A stretch of DNA of 6,891 nucleotides from Bacteroidota bacterium. GTDB lineage: Bacteria; Bacteroidota; Bacteroidia; Chitinophagales; UBA2359. The stretch is taken from positions 1 to 6,891 of the forward strand of contig JAHDGT010000244.1 of the NCBI GenBank assembly GCA_020631675.1. Direction: 5' to 3'. Numbering within the stretch: position 1 is the stretch's first letter; every line of letters begins with the position of its first letter. Below the pieces are notes generated by a model that saw only the letters and a list, made by a program, of their open reading frames with translations, was not told the origin of the DNA and made no database searches. This document shows positions 5,772 to 6,891 of the stretch, piece after piece. The position numbers were made by a program, and so were the translations under genes.

Positions 5772-6891
5772 CTACTCAATACCCGCTTTTAGTCGGGTAA
5801 CGATTTGTGCATTGACTCGCATGACATTGTTTTGGATGAAGAATTCCGTAGGAGAAAGTCGGTCAATTTTCGCTTGTAGTTTACCCCCTTCAAAAACGAT
5901 GTCTTTTAGTTTTTTATCGAGTAGATTTTGCAGTTTTTTGATCTCCGGATCCAAAGGAAAAACCAACTGCTTTTCGATCTTTCGTATGATGATCCCGTCA
6001 AGCAGTTGAGCTGCTTTTTGCTTTAGGATGTTTTTGGTTTCAAGGGTATAAGCTAAGTCTTTTACCCGAATGGTATTGGAACGAGCATCATGAGCGGGTC
6101 TGCCTTTTAGTACGATATGTCCATTGATCAGATTGCCTGCCACTTTTGCCTTTGCGAAAATGAAGTTATCCTTCCCCATCAGGTCAATGTCTTCTAAGAC
6201 GAGGTGCTTTTTCTTATTGATCTCAATGCGCTGGTTACCGATCTGTTTTTTGATCATAGGCTCAAGTGCGTCCATATCAACAACAATGGGTGCTTTGATT
6301 TTGGAGCGATTCATGGCGAATTGATTGCGACGAGTCTCTTGCAACATCATAGGAGGAGGCAAGCTGACCAATTCTTTGTTTTCAGGCGCTTGTCCTACTG
6401 TAGTGATGATTTTACCCGTCAGTTTAACCAGTAGCTCTGCCTTATCTTTCCCTGCGGCTTTTATTGGCGCATAGGATACGGATATGGGTTGATAATGCAC
6501 CCAAGTAGGAATTTGTGATAAAGGCAGTTTCATAGGATCTTGCACCTGTTCCCAAAGATTACGCATGCTGGATTCTAAATCGACGAAGCTGCTGATAGAC
6601 TCATTGATCTTGCCTGTATAATTATTGAGCAATCCATTCATCAATTGTTCGACCCTTGCGGTGAGGTCTACTTCTTGACCGAGTACGGTGAAGCCGATTT
6701 TATCTAAAAGCTGAATTTGAAAGCGAGTGTTGGGTTGTATTTTCCAGTCTCGGTCAATTTTTGTAGAGCTGAAAGCATTAACTCTCGCATTAATGTTCAA
6801 GGGTTGATTTAAATTGAAAATACTACCGAGTCCTGCGCTGATCAAGCCTTGCAAGTTCATGTCCGTAGTAAGTTTCAGTTCATCCCCTTCT
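5772..6891 (-). CDS. DUF4403-family protein, 5' end cut by the window edge
   Basis: The visible part is about 372 residues. The frame stays open from the first internal Met codon (6860) to the right edge, adding ten residues (EGDELKLTTD), so the true start lies outside the window and that Met is probably internal. The sequence resembles DUF4403: a conserved Trp-rich stretch (LPLSQIPTWVHYQP, roughly 120 residues into the visible part), a beta-rich middle containing VSLPPPM, then NGHIVLKGRPAHD leading into IRVKDLAYTLETKNIL, and a helix-rich part ending in VNAQIVTRLKAGIE. Alternating beta-strands and amphipathic helices suggest a lipid-binding or tubular fold, but that is a guess. Family members are often exported or lipid-anchored; the part that would show a signal peptide is missing here. 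Function is unknown. It is convergent with the ABC exporter, 32 bases apart. The family call rests on remembered motif patterns rather than a search. Confidence 0.8.
   Translation of the reverse strand, partial: EGDELKLTTDMNLQGLISAGLGSIFNLNQPLNINARVNAFSSTKIDRDWKIQPNTRFQIQLLDKIGFTVLGQEVDLTARVEQLMNGLLNNYTGKINESISSFVDLESSMRNLWEQVQDPMKLPLSQIPTWVHYQPISVSYAPIKAAGKDKAELLVKLTGKIITTVGQAPENKELVSLPPPMMLQETRRNQFAMNRSKIKAPIVVDMDALEPMIKKQIGNQRIEINKKKHLVLEDIDLMGKDNFIFAKAKVAGNLINGHIVLKGRPAHDARSNTIRVKDLAYTLETKNILKQKAAQLLDGIIIRKIEKQLVFPLDPEIKKLQNLLDKKLKDIVFEGGKLQAKIDRLSPTEFFIQNNVMRVNAQIVTRLKAGIE

Noticed and set aside
5743..6009. Plus-strand open frame after the ABC exporter gene, starting three bases past its stop
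   Set aside because: It almost wholly overlaps the conserved C-terminal part of the DUF4403 gene on the other strand, and its product is Ser/Phe-rich with no motif.

Overview
The window looks like ordinary chromosomal DNA from a free-living member of the Bacteroidota, with a GC content estimated by eye in the low-to-mid 40s percent. Three things point there: start codons preceded by A/T-rich leaders rather than strong Shine-Dalgarno sequences, one exact match to the Bacteroidota -7 promoter motif TAnnTTTG, and a DUF4403 gene, a family common in that phylum. The genus cannot be named from this sequence. Coding density is high, no gene is visibly broken, and there is no tRNA, rRNA, CRISPR array or recognisable transposase.

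Layout from left to right: (1) bases 1-164 are non-coding as far as can be seen and hold a striking 112-base imperfect palindrome (41-152). (2) A MarC-family inner-membrane transporter gene on the minus strand (165-725) is divergent from an Lrp/AsnC-family regulator on the plus strand (891-1364). They share a 165-base control region with candidate promoters and an inverted repeat. (3) Two minus-strand genes form a probable operon: a CPBP-family intramembrane protease (2781-3740) followed 17 bases later by an App1-like phosphatase of the HAD superfamily (1378-2763). (4) Divergent from that operon is a single-chain ABC exporter with fused membrane and ATPase domains (3838-5739). (5) Convergent with it is a DUF4403 gene on the minus strand (5772 to the right edge), whose 5' end lies outside the window.

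Most of the content concerns the cell envelope: two membrane transporters, a membrane protease, a possible lipid phosphatase and a DUF4403 protein. The clearest functional pairing is regulator plus exporter (Lrp with MarC), where the layout suggests local amino-acid-responsive control. The CPBP/App1 pair is probably co-transcribed, but a shared task cannot be read from the sequence. No complete novel system is evident. The best candidate for something undescribed is the nested palindrome at 41-152, whose wobble pairs suggest a plus-strand structured RNA or a small palindromic mobile element.
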